Of a stretch of DNA of 9,609 bases, positions 1 to 6,207 are shown piece after piece. The position numbers and the translations under genes are program-made. The stretch's first letter is position 1, and every line of letters starts with the position of its first letter. The notes beneath the pieces were generated by a model. The model made no database searches, had not been told where the DNA came from, and saw only the letters and a list, made by a program, of their open reading frames with translations. Source of the DNA: JAYEJW01 sp034716535 (GTDB lineage: Bacteria; Pseudomonadota; Gammaproteobacteria; Chromatiales; Chromatiaceae); assembly GCA_034716535.1 (NCBI GenBank), contig JAYEJW010000387.1:1-9609 (forward strand), written 5' to 3'.

Positions 1-156
1 CTTCGCGGACAATGAACGCAACTGCTGCTCTGGTAAGCTCACCAGATAGCCTTCGTCGAGTTGGGACAGATCGTATCGAGACAGCTGCACGTCGTTGGAC
101 AACTTGCGTGTGCCAGCATCTTTGCGCCGGCGTCGGTTGCCGCGAGATCTTGCCAT
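1..156 (-). CDS. Probable IS66-type transposase, N-terminal 52 residues only (cut by window edge)
   Basis: Reading the minus strand from ATG at 156 gives 52 open codons that run off the left edge. The product starts with a very basic stretch (RSRGNRRRRKDAGTRK), followed by LSRYDLSQLDEGYLVSLPEQ and QLRSLSAK. The second part resembles the leader that precedes the coiled-coil and NSSRPPSS-type segment of some IS66-like transposases in gammaproteobacteria; that is recognition from memory, and the diagnostic catalytic DDE region lies outside the window. The ATG is two codons downstream of, and in the same frame as, the stop of the RAYT fragment, and it has no evident Shine-Dalgarno sequence. No IS66 terminal inverted repeat is visible between the two genes. 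The true start could therefore lie further in, or this could be a remnant. Confidence 0.45.
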   Translation of the reverse strand, partial: MARSRGNRRRRKDAGTRKLSNDVQLSRYDLSQLDEGYLVSLPEQQLRSLSAK

Positions 157-162
157 ATCAGA

Positions 163-636
163 TTAAGTTTGTCTCGTAATACTGTGCTTTTTCAGGGCAG
201 GGTCTGAACGGTTACTCTTCGGTCTGCCGGGCGATCCTTTCCAGGTCCGTCTTCCGAGCATCGCCGCGATCTCGCGCTCGAACCGGTCGTAGCCGAGCAC
301 GAATCCCCCATTGACACTCTCGCGAATGCGCGCGAGGAGGTCGTCGTTCAAGGCATCGGCGAAGAGCCTACGGTAAGCGGACTGCCGCTGCTCGGGGGAG
401 TTGCCGAGGGTAGCGTAGAGCGCGTGGGGCAAGACGACAGCATCGGCGACACCGAGCGCATTTGCACGATAGCTCGACCAGTGATATTCGGCCGGCGCTT
501 CGACCATGCCTGCACGCACGGGGTTGGGCTCGATGTAGCGCTGGCAAGCCAGCAGATAGGGATCCGCTTGCACGAGGGAACAGCGGAAGCGTCCTTCGAA
601 CAGGGTACCAGTTCGGTGGTAGGCGCGATTTGCCAT
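163..636 (-). pseudogene. REP-associated tyrosine transposase (RAYT, Y1_Tnp/IS200-like), 5'-truncated remnant
   Basis: The 157-residue product corresponds to the C-terminal half of RAYT proteins. It begins at the stretch usually written NRxYxRTGTLxEGR (here NRAYHRTGTLFEGR). It continues with the tyrosine helix and the signature RYIEPNPVRAGMV (Tyr about 34, the expected catalytic tyrosine), followed by YHWSSYRANA. The C-terminal tail ends in a basic segment. Family members carry about 100 more residues upstream, including the HUH metal-binding motif (NHVHLL type). That part is absent here, and an in-frame TGA lies three codons before the ATG. Without HUH the protein cannot perform single-strand cleavage, so I call it a pseudogene. 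It is read in the same direction as the IS66-like fragment after it. The cut end abuts repeated GGGTCA motifs. Confidence 0.75.
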
Positions 637-642
637 TGATCG

Positions 643-685
643 GGGTCAGCTAAATGGTGACCCTGTGACCCTTGGCCCTGACCCT
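643..685. repeat. GGGTCA/TGACCC motif cluster beside the RAYT remnant (REP-like)
   Basis: Three direct copies of TGACCCT begin at 658, 666 and 679. An inverted GGGTCA at 643-648 pairs with TGACCC at 658-663 across a 9-nt loop. Short hairpin-forming GGGTCA-type motifs are commonly found at the ends of RAYT genes, the proteins that mobilise REP-type palindromes. Position and motif therefore suggest a terminal substrate sequence of this element. There is no matching copy at the other end of the remnant, and the motif is short, so chance cannot be excluded. Confidence 0.4.
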
Positions 686-697
686 TCCCGGACCCCG

Positions 698-712
698 GAC
701 ACCCTTGGTGTC
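698..712. repeat. Short perfect palindrome GACACC-N3-GGTGTC
   Basis: A six-base-pair stem with a CTT/AAG loop sits in the spacer between the RAYT remnant and the TIR-like gene. No T-tract follows on either strand, so it is not a typical intrinsic terminator. It may belong to the same REP-like cluster as the TGACCCT copies to its left, or be incidental. Apart from this and the neighbouring motif cluster I see nothing else in the 637-818 spacer. Confidence 0.3.
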
Positions 713-818
713 GATTACCACGATCCCGACAAGTCCCATGAAAAACCCTTGATCTCAGCTGTCATGCGGCTGGTTGCCTAATGAAAGGCGGAAACTTCAG
801 CTTTAATCACCAAGCGCC

Positions 819-1808
819 TTAATCATCCTTCAGTCTCGCCTCGTCTGGCAATGTCGCACGTATCGTGTCCTTCAGGCGCTGAGCCGCGCCGTCACGGTCG
901 TCGCGGTCCCAGACAATCGTAAGATGGTGGTTCGTGTCGAAGTGCGGACTTCTGTCGGCGTCATCGAAAACGGCTTTGTCACACGTGTAGATAACCGGCT
1001 TTCCCAACCCCTCGGCGAATCCCGCTTCCCAGTATGCCCCCTTATTGCCATGCGATAGATCGGAGATAAGAAATCTGGATTGGCGTATCTCAACCCTCAT
1101 CCTATCGTCAATCAATCCAGCCTTTGCCGCGTCTGGGTCGTCCAACTTAAATAGGTGGAAACCTGTGGCAGTAACAGCTGGTCGAAAGACCTCTTCGACA
1201 ATACTGTCCAGTTCTTCGTCTCCGTATTTCATTGCCATAAAGGCGCGCCTACTCGTGCCTATGCCCCGCTTAAGTTCCTCGTAATAACTCCATCCTTCCA
1301 TCGACAATGTTACGTCCGCACTCATTCCACGCCGAAGCGTTGGCGGTATGTTTCCGTTTATGAGTCGACTTTCGAGAAGATACTCAGATACAAATCGCAG
1401 TGCTTCAGGAGTTTTCGCACCAATTATTCCAAGATGAGCAGGTGCGCTTAATGGGTGACGCTCCCCTGCTTCGGAACTGATCTCCCAAAGCCATAGAATA
1501 AGGTTGTCAGCCTGCTCTTTAGGTGAAGGGAGTATCGTATGCTCAAGAATGCTATCTACGGTGTGGGGATCGATGAACGGAGGTGCGCCTTCTCTTTTCA
1601 TTTTTCTTATCGCGTGACTAAGGATGGCGCGCTTATCGTCTTCCCCATCAAGCGAATGAGGAAGCGTAGTTTCTGCTCTCCCCGAAAGGCAAAAATGTCC
1701 ACATCGCGGACATCGAAATTCGACTCCACCACGATTCTGACACACCGCGTCCCTGTCGCGGTCTAGAACGGATTCTACCGCGCTCAAGCAAACAGGACAC
1801 TCAGCCAT
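819..1808 (-). CDS. Zinc-ribbon protein with C-terminal TIR/nucleoside deoxyribosyltransferase-like domain, candidate defence effector
   Basis: Numbered from the ATG at 1808 the protein has 329 residues. Residues 4-36 form a zinc ribbon with pairs C4/C7 and C33/C36 (CPVC, CPRC). The middle (about 60-180) is predicted helical and ends in a winged-helix-like LSMEGWSYYEEL. From about 188 to 323 comes a Rossmann-like domain: RRAFMAMKYGDEELD, then GLIDDRMRVEIRQSRFLISD, then GAYWEAGFAEGLGKPVIYTC and HFDTNHH. The SRFLISDLS and YWEAGFAEGLGKPV blocks fit the nucleoside 2-deoxyribosyltransferase/TIR-like group, with E261 where such enzymes place the glycosidic-bond-cleaving glutamate. A GTG at 1835 would add nine residues, but AAGGAG lies eight bases before the ATG at 1808 and overlaps that extension, so I prefer 1808. 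Base composition (about 42-50% GC in sampled lines) is lower than in the fbp and suf genes. With transposase remnants next to it, transfer is likely. Substrate and role are inferred. Confidence 0.82.
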   Translation of the reverse strand: MAECPVCLSAVESVLDRDRDAVCQNRGGVEFRCPRCGHFCLSGRAETTLPHSLDGEDDKRAILSHAIRKMKREGAPPFIDPHTVDSILEHTILPSPKEQADNLILWLWEISSEAGERHPLSAPAHLGIIGAKTPEALRFVSEYLLESRLINGNIPPTLRRGMSADVTLSMEGWSYYEELKRGIGTSRRAFMAMKYGDEELDSIVEEVFRPAVTATGFHLFKLDDPDAAKAGLIDDRMRVEIRQSRFLISDLSHGNKGAYWEAGFAEGLGKPVIYTCDKAVFDDADRSPHFDTNHHLTIVWDRDDRDGAAQRLKDTIRATLPDEARLKDD

Positions 1809-1841
1809 ACTTTCGACTCCTTTCGATACTTTCACCGATTC

Positions 1842-1878
1842 GAAGCGAACTTACCGCTTCTGGTGGAGATCGACCACC
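1842..1878. repeat. Two adjacent inverted repeats upstream of the TIR-like gene
   Basis: GAAGCG (1842-1847) pairs with CGCTTC (1855-1860), and immediately next to it GGTGG (1862-1866) pairs with CCACC (1874-1878). They lie 34-70 bases upstream of the preferred start, where an operator or leader structure could act. Stems of five to six pairs are short enough to arise by chance. No convincing -35/-10 pair was found in this spacer. Confidence 0.22.
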
Positions 1879-1988
1879 TCGAAGCCCCGCCCACGGCCGT
1901 ACCTCACTCTCACAGAATTTCCCCACCGCGAACCGGCACCCTCCCAGCCGTCACCGCTCGGGGTCATCGCCAGAGGGCGCGAGGATTT

Positions 1989-2043
1989 AGGATCTTACCA
2001 TCGGTGCATGCGCCAATGCGGCTTACGATGAGCGGAAGATCCT
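1989..2043. repeat. Spaced inverted repeat downstream of fbpC
   Basis: AGGATCTT at 1989-1996 is the exact complement of AAGATCCT at 2036-2043, 39 bases apart, with GC-rich partial palindromes (GCATGC) inside. It begins about 20 bases past the fbpC stop, where transcript ends often lie. No run of T follows on the minus strand, so an intrinsic terminator is not supported. Its role is unknown. Confidence 0.2.
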
Positions 2044-2065
2044 CTTGGCCCGGACGGATCTGCCC

Positions 2066-3157
2066 CTACGACACCACCGAAAGCTCCCCCCCTTCCGTCC
2101 CCGGCGACGGCGCATCGGTCGGAAAGACCACAAGGTGCTCCATCTCCAGACGGATGCCGATCATCTCGCCCGGCGCGTGGTTGTGATGGCTCTGCACCAA
2201 GCACAGGACGCGGTTCCCGCTGTTCAGGCGCAGGGTGTACAGGTACTCTGCGCCGCGGAAGGCCCGGCTCACGACCTCGGCCCGCAGGGGGCTTGCGTCG
2301 TCGTGTATCAGGTCGTCCGGACGCAGGAGGATCTCCGCTTTTCTGCCGGCCGTCAGTCCGTGGGGAAAGCGGCCGCTCACAAACCCCAGCTCCGTTTCGA
2401 CGCGCATGTCGTCCACCACGCACCCGGGGAGCATGACCCCCTGACCGATGAAGTCTGCCACGAACCGGTCCACCGGCTCGTGGTACAGGTCGAAGCCGCT
2501 GCCCCACTGGCGGAGCCGCCCGTCGCCGAGAACGCCGATCTGGTCGGCCATGGCGAAGGCCTCCAGTTGGTCGTGGGTGACCAGGATGGCCGTGATGCCG
2601 TCGCGCTTGAGCAGGTCGCGCACCTCCCGGGCAAGCTGCTCCCGCAGCTCCGCGTCCATGCTGGAGAAAGGCTCGTCCAGCAGCAGGATGTCCGGCCGTG
2701 GCGCCATGGCCCGGGCCACGGCGACGCGCTGCTGCATGCCTCCCGACAGCTCGTGAGGATACTGCTTGCTCGCGTGCTCCAGCTCGACCAGACGCAGAAG
2801 CCCTGCAACCCGTTCCTTGCGCTCGGGGCGCGGAAGGCGACGCAACCCGAAGCCCACGTTGCGCTCGACCGTCAGATGGGGAAAGAGGGCGAAGTCCTGG
2901 AATACCATCCCCACTCGACGCTGCTCCGGGACCAGGGTCTCGCCAGGCTCCGATACCCGGCGCCCGTGAAGGACGATCTCCCCTGCGGTTACAGGCTCGA
3001 AACCCGCGATCGCGCGCAACAGGGTCGTCTTGCCGCAGCCGCTCGGTCCGAGGAGACAACCGATGGAGCCGGTGCCCAAGGTGAAGCTCACGTCACGGAC
3101 CACCCGAAAGGTGCCGTAGGCGACGGAGACGGCTCTGACATCAAGCTGTCTGGGCAT
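2066..3157 (-). CDS. fbpC: Ferric iron ABC transporter, ATP-binding protein
   Basis: This 363-residue cytoplasmic ATPase powers Fe(III) import through the FbpB permease. All nucleotide-binding motifs are present: Walker A GPSGCGKTT (37-45), Q-loop VFQDFALFPHLT (Q87), signature LSGGMQQR (137-144), Walker B ILLLDEP (157-163) and the H-loop VTHD (H195). The C-terminal 120 residues match the regulatory, TOBE-like extension of FbpC/CysA/PotA-type subunits. The length is normal for the family. The gene starts at an ATG inside the 3' end of fbpB (17-base overlap). It has no strong Shine-Dalgarno sequence, so translation is probably coupled to fbpB. The motifs alone would not separate Fe(III) from sulfate, polyamine or thiamine transport; the FbpA-type binding protein in the same operon makes iron the best call. 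Confidence 0.9.
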   Translation of the reverse strand: MPRQLDVRAVSVAYGTFRVVRDVSFTLGTGSIGCLLGPSGCGKTTLLRAIAGFEPVTAGEIVLHGRRVSEPGETLVPEQRRVGMVFQDFALFPHLTVERNVGFGLRRLPRPERKERVAGLLRLVELEHASKQYPHELSGGMQQRVAVARAMAPRPDILLLDEPFSSMDAELREQLAREVRDLLKRDGITAILVTHDQLEAFAMADQIGVLGDGRLRQWGSGFDLYHEPVDRFVADFIGQGVMLPGCVVDDMRVETELGFVSGRFPHGLTAGRKAEILLRPDDLIHDDASPLRAEVVSRAFRGAEYLYTLRLNSGNRVLCLVQSHHNHAPGEMIGIRLEMEHLVVFPTDAPSPGTEGGELSVVS

Positions 3158-4805
3158 GGCGGGACCGGGTGATGGAGCGGCTAACGAGGATCACGGGCAA
3201 CAGGCCGGCGAGGACGATGGTCAGGGCCGCGGGGGCTGAGTCTGCGAGACGCTCGTCGGAGGCCAGCTCGTAGGCGCGTACCGCGAGGGTGTTGAAGTTG
3301 AACGGCCGCAGGATCAGGGTCGCGGGAAGCTCTTTGAGCACGTCGACAAACACCAGCAGGAGGGCAGTCAGCAGGCTGCCCCGCAGCATCGGGATGTGGA
3401 TGCGCCGCAGCACCTCCGCCGGCCGGAATCCCATGGATCGACCCGCCTCGTCCATCGAGGGGCGGATCTTACCCAGACCCGCTTCCACGGTCTGCAGAGA
3501 GACCGCGAGAAAACGCACCATGTAGGCGAAGATCAAGGCGGTCAGTGTGCCGCTCAACAACAGCCCGGTGGAGACATCGAAGGTCTGGCGCATCCAGGAA
3601 TCCAGCGTGTTGTCGAACCAGGCGAAGGGAATGATCACGCCCACCGCGATTACGGTACCGGGCACCGCGTAGCCCATACCCGCCAGGCGTACGGAGAAGG
3701 ACACGCCGCGGGTCGGATTCAGGCGACGTCCATAGCCGAGGAGCAGCGCTAGGATCAGGGCGAGCAGCGCGGCGGTGGCGGCAAGCTCCAGGCTGTGAAG
3801 GGCCAGGCGCAGGAAGTTCGCATCGATCGGCGTCTCCGCGATGGTCATGGCCCAGGTCGCGAGCTGTCCGGCCGGCAGAAGAAAGCCGAAGGACAGCGGG
3901 ATCAGGCAGAACAGGACCGCCGCCGCGGCCCGCCAGCCGTGCAGTCGATACCGCCGGATGGCCTGCTCGCGCTGGCTGGTGTGGTGGTAACGGGCCTGGC
4001 GTCGGGAGATCCGTTCCACGGCGATGAGGACGAAGACGAAGGCCAGCAGCAGGGCGGAGAGCTGGGCTGCCGCGGCGGCGTTGTCCAGACCGAACCAGGT
4101 GCGGAAGATCCCGGTGGTAAAGGTGGAGACTCCGAAATACTGGACCGTACCGTAGTCGGCGAGCGTTTCCATGAGGGCGAGGGAAAGCCCCGCCACGATC
4201 GCGGGCCGTGCCAGGGGCAGCGCGACGAGTGAGAAGGTTCGCCAGGGGCCGTTGCCCAGGGTGCGGCTCACGTCCAGGACGCACAGGGATTGGCTCAGGA
4301 AGGCCGCCCGCGAGAGCAGGTAGACGTAGGGGTAGAGGACCAGGGACAGCATGACCGCCGCTCCCTCCAGGGAGCGGATCTCCGGAAACCAATAGTCCCC
4401 GTATCCCCAGCCGGTCCACTCCCGCAGGCTGCTCTGCACCGGCCCGGCGAAGTCCAGCATACCCGTATACGTATAAGCGATGATGTAGGCGGGCATCGCC
4501 ATGGGCAGCAGCAGGGCCCACTCGAACAGGCCGCGTCCCGGAAACTGGCACATGCTGGTGAGCCAGGCGGTGCCCACACCGCCGATGAGGGTGCCGAGGG
4601 CGACCCCGAGCATCAGCAGCAGGGAGTTGGTGACATAGTCCGCGAGGACGGTGTCGGCGAGATGCCGCCAGACCTCGCCGGCGGGCACGAAGACGAAGGC
4701 GACCACGACCAGCACCGGCAACGCCAACAGGAACGCTGCGGTGATCACGGTGGCCGGCCAGAAGCCCCGACGGGCGAAGGGTCTCGTGGTTGTTGCTCCC
4801 CTCAT
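3141..4805 (-). CDS. fbpB: Ferric iron ABC transporter, fused two-domain permease
   Basis: This is an inner-membrane permease of 554 residues from the ATG at 4805. It holds two tandem BPD_transp_1 halves with about 12 hydrophobic segments; the first is at about residues 18-40. Each half carries the cytoplasmic EAA loop that docks on the ATPase. The first is about 177-201 (DVSRTLGNGPWRTF then ALPLARPAI). The second is about 451-475 (DEAGRSMGFRPAEVLRRIHI). The fused layout and length are typical of FbpB/SfuB iron permeases. The frame is also open upstream to a TTG at 4865, which would add a polar 20-residue stretch (MPFLPKWGRKKKYVSEPHSP). I prefer 4805, because the TTG comes directly after a strong hairpin while the ATG gives a normal basic-then-hydrophobic N-terminus. 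The gene follows fbpA by about 116 bases and overlaps fbpC. Confidence 0.9.
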   Translation of the reverse strand: MRGATTTRPFARRGFWPATVITAAFLLALPVLVVVAFVFVPAGEVWRHLADTVLADYVTNSLLLMLGVALGTLIGGVGTAWLTSMCQFPGRGLFEWALLLPMAMPAYIIAYTYTGMLDFAGPVQSSLREWTGWGYGDYWFPEIRSLEGAAVMLSLVLYPYVYLLSRAAFLSQSLCVLDVSRTLGNGPWRTFSLVALPLARPAIVAGLSLALMETLADYGTVQYFGVSTFTTGIFRTWFGLDNAAAAAQLSALLLAFVFVLIAVERISRRQARYHHTSQREQAIRRYRLHGWRAAAAVLFCLIPLSFGFLLPAGQLATWAMTIAETPIDANFLRLALHSLELAATAALLALILALLLGYGRRLNPTRGVSFSVRLAGMGYAVPGTVIAVGVIIPFAWFDNTLDSWMRQTFDVSTGLLLSGTLTALIFAYMVRFLAVSLQTVEAGLGKIRPSMDEAGRSMGFRPAEVLRRIHIPMLRGSLLTALLLVFVDVLKELPATLILRPFNFNTLAVRAYELASDERLADSAPAALTIVLAGLLPVILVSRSITRSRHAQTA

Positions 4806-4866
4806 CGGGGAATGCGGTTCGGAAACATACTTCTTCTTCCTTCCCCACTTCGGAAGGAACGGCAAA

Positions 4867-4894
4867 TCCCGCCCTTCGGTGGCGAAGGGCGGGA
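4867..4894 (-). terminator. Perfect 12-bp hairpin between fbpA and fbpB (attenuator or processing/stability element)
   Basis: Read on the minus strand, TCCCGCCCTTCG pairs without mismatch with CGAAGGGCGGGA across a four-base loop (CCAC). The stem is very GC-rich and begins 27 bases after the fbpA stop. It is followed only by TTTGCCGTTCC, a weak T-tract, so partial read-through termination or protection of the upstream mRNA from 3' exonucleases is more likely than a full stop. Similar hairpins after periplasmic binding protein genes raise their level above that of permease and ATPase genes. That role is inferred here. Confidence 0.65.
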
Positions 4895-4921
4895 ATTATC
4901 CCTGTTACGGGCGGGTTTCGT

Positions 4922-5950
4922 CTATTTCCATCCGGCGCGGTCCATCAGGCGGACCGCCTGTGCGTTGAGCTCGCCCAACTTTGCCAGGTTCAGGTCATCG
5001 GCCTCGAACTCGCCCCAGGCCGCCAAGGTGGCGCTCACGGGGATACCCGGCCGTATCGGATACTCCCCGTTGGTCTCGGCATACCATTGCTGGGATTCGT
5101 CATTGGCCAGGAACTCCACCAGCGCGACTGCGCCCGCCTTGTTCTTGGCCGAGCGGGTGACCGCCGCGCCGCTCACGTTGACGTGGGCGCCGCGCCCGTC
5201 CTGGTTGGGCCAGAAGACTGCCATCTTCTCGGCGGCGGCGCGTTGAGCCTCGTCTTTCGACGCGAGCATGCCGGCGAGGTAATAGGTATTTGCGATGGCG
5301 AGATCGCATTGTCCGGCCGCAGCAGCCTTGATCTGATCACGATCGCCTCCCTTGGGCGGACGGGCCAGGTTGCCGACCAGCCCGCGCGCCCATTGCTCCG
5401 TGGCCTCGGTCCCGTCGGCGGTGATCATCGAGGCCACCAGGGACTGATTGTAGATGTTGTCCGAGGAACGGACGCAGATGCGCCCCTTCCACGGGCTGTC
5501 CGCCAAGGCCTCGTAGGTGGACAGCATGGCCGGGTCCACTCTGTCCTGCACATAAAGGATCGGACGCGCCCGCAACGAAAGGCCGAACCAGTGGCCGTCG
5601 GGATCGCGGTAGCTCGCGGGAATCGACGAGGTCAGGATTTCGGACTGCACGGCCTGCGTCACGCCCGCCTTCTTGGCGCGGTGGAGCCGGCCCGCATCGG
5701 TGGTCAGCAGCAGGTCGGCGGGGGAGTTGATTCCCTCGCTCTGTAGGCGCTTGAGCAGGGCGTCCGCCTTGCCGGTGACCAGATTCACCCGGATGCCGGT
5801 TTCCTCTGTGAAGCGATCGAGCAGCGGTTTGATCAGGTCTTCCTTACGCGCGGAATAGAGATTGATCTCCTCGTCCGCCAGAACGGGGGCAGGGAGCGAG
5901 AGCAGGGCGGTCATGAGGGTGGCGACCAGGGGACCAAGGACTCGGTTCAC
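4922..5950 (-). CDS. fbpA: Periplasmic ferric iron-binding protein
   Basis: This 342-residue extracytoplasmic solute-binding protein captures Fe(III) in the periplasm and delivers it to FbpBC. It has a signal peptide (hydrophobic residues about 5-23, likely cleavage after VLA at 25). The mature start is DEEINLYSARKEDLIKP. Other family hallmarks are YNQSLVAS (167-174), GGDRDQIKA (201-209) and the iron-binding tyrosine pair IANTYYLAG (Y223, Y224). The histidine found near the N-terminus of some FbpA and FutA proteins is replaced by Lys after YSAR; several proteobacterial members share this, so the coordination may be tyrosine- and anion-based. The start is GTG at 5950, supported by GGAG eight bases upstream. 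The gene is first in an fbpABC operon and is preceded by a promoter overlapping a Fur-like site. Iron is a confident substrate, although related binding proteins can take other metals. Confidence 0.92.
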   Translation of the reverse strand: MNRVLGPLVATLMTALLSLPAPVLADEEINLYSARKEDLIKPLLDRFTEETGIRVNLVTGKADALLKRLQSEGINSPADLLLTTDAGRLHRAKKAGVTQAVQSEILTSSIPASYRDPDGHWFGLSLRARPILYVQDRVDPAMLSTYEALADSPWKGRICVRSSDNIYNQSLVASMITADGTEATEQWARGLVGNLARPPKGGDRDQIKAAAAGQCDLAIANTYYLAGMLASKDEAQRAAAEKMAVFWPNQDGRGAHVNVSGAAVTRSAKNKAGAVALVEFLANDESQQWYAETNGEYPIRPGIPVSATLAAWGEFEADDLNLAKLGELNAQAVRLMDRAGWK

Positions 5951-5999
5951 GTGGGTTTCTCCAGAGTCGTTTGAAAAACAGGGTAATTGCTGGGATGCG

Positions 6000-6028
6000 A
6001 TATTAATGATAACGATTCGTATTCACAA
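6000..6028 (-). promoter_or_regulatory. Candidate sigma70 promoter of fbpABC
   Basis: On the minus strand TTGTGA (complement of 6023-6028) and TAATAT (complement of 6000-6005) are separated by exactly 17 bases. Each matches four of six consensus bases. The A/T-rich run just upstream (around 6031-6040) is favourable. The expected start of transcription falls about 40 bases before the fbpA GTG codon. Confidence 0.5.
6002..6020. promoter_or_regulatory. Fur-box-like operator over the fbpA promoter
   Basis: The 19 bases match the Fur consensus GATAATGATAATCATTATC at 12 positions, with an uninterrupted nine-base match in TAATGATAA. The site covers the -10 element and most of the spacer of the candidate fbpA promoter. 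Fur-Fe(II) bound here would block transcription when iron is plentiful. This fits the known regulation of Fbp systems; the site itself is predicted by eye. Confidence 0.55.
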
Positions 6029-6138
6029 ACTATTTTTTCCATTTGGCTCGTTGCTCGCATGGAGCCCGGGCGTCCGCCGAGCGCTCGGATCTGGTCCAGC
6101 TTCTCAGCGGCCCAGTCGAATCCACACGAACCCGGGTA

Positions 6139-6166
6139 TTGAAACCACGCGCAAACAACGTATATT
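6139..6166 (+). promoter_or_regulatory. Candidate sigma70 promoter of sufBCD
   Basis: TTGAAA (6139-6144) and TATATT (6161-6166) each match five of six consensus bases and are 16 bases apart. The predicted transcription start is near 6173, about 35 bases before the sufB ATG. This gives a short leader that carries the IscR-like repeat and the ribosome binding site. Confidence 0.6.
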
Positions 6167-6168
6167 GA

Positions 6169-6191
6169 TTCCTGAGTAAAACGGTCAGGAA
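6169..6191. promoter_or_regulatory. IscR type-1-like inverted repeat at the suf transcription start
   Basis: TTCCTGA and TCAGGAA form a perfect inverted repeat with a nine-base centre. The core CCTGA-N9-TCAGG has the same geometry as the IscR type-1 core CCCGA-N9-TCGGG, and the 19-base core matches it at 14 positions including the A-rich centre. It begins two bases after the -10 element, a position suited to repression. An Rrf2-family regulator (IscR- or SufR-like) is expected to bind; none is encoded in this window. Confidence 0.55.
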
Positions 6192-6207
6192 ATCGGAGCC
6201 AAGCAAG

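Noticed and set aside
650..739. A 29-codon minus-strand frame with MGLVGIVVIDTKGVRG-like sequence
   Set aside because: It overlaps the TGACCC motif cluster and palindrome, has no clear ribosome binding site and resembles no family I know. It is probably a by-product of the repeats.
1809..1835. GTG at 1835 as the start of the TIR-like gene
   Set aside because: The nine extra codons contain the AAGGAG that serves the ATG at 1808, and the zinc ribbon begins directly after that ATG.
2045..3172. Long plus-strand open frame opposite fbpC
   Set aside because: It is a mirror frame of a GC-rich gene. The minus strand carries all ABC ATPase motifs in order, while the plus-strand product has no recognisable domain.
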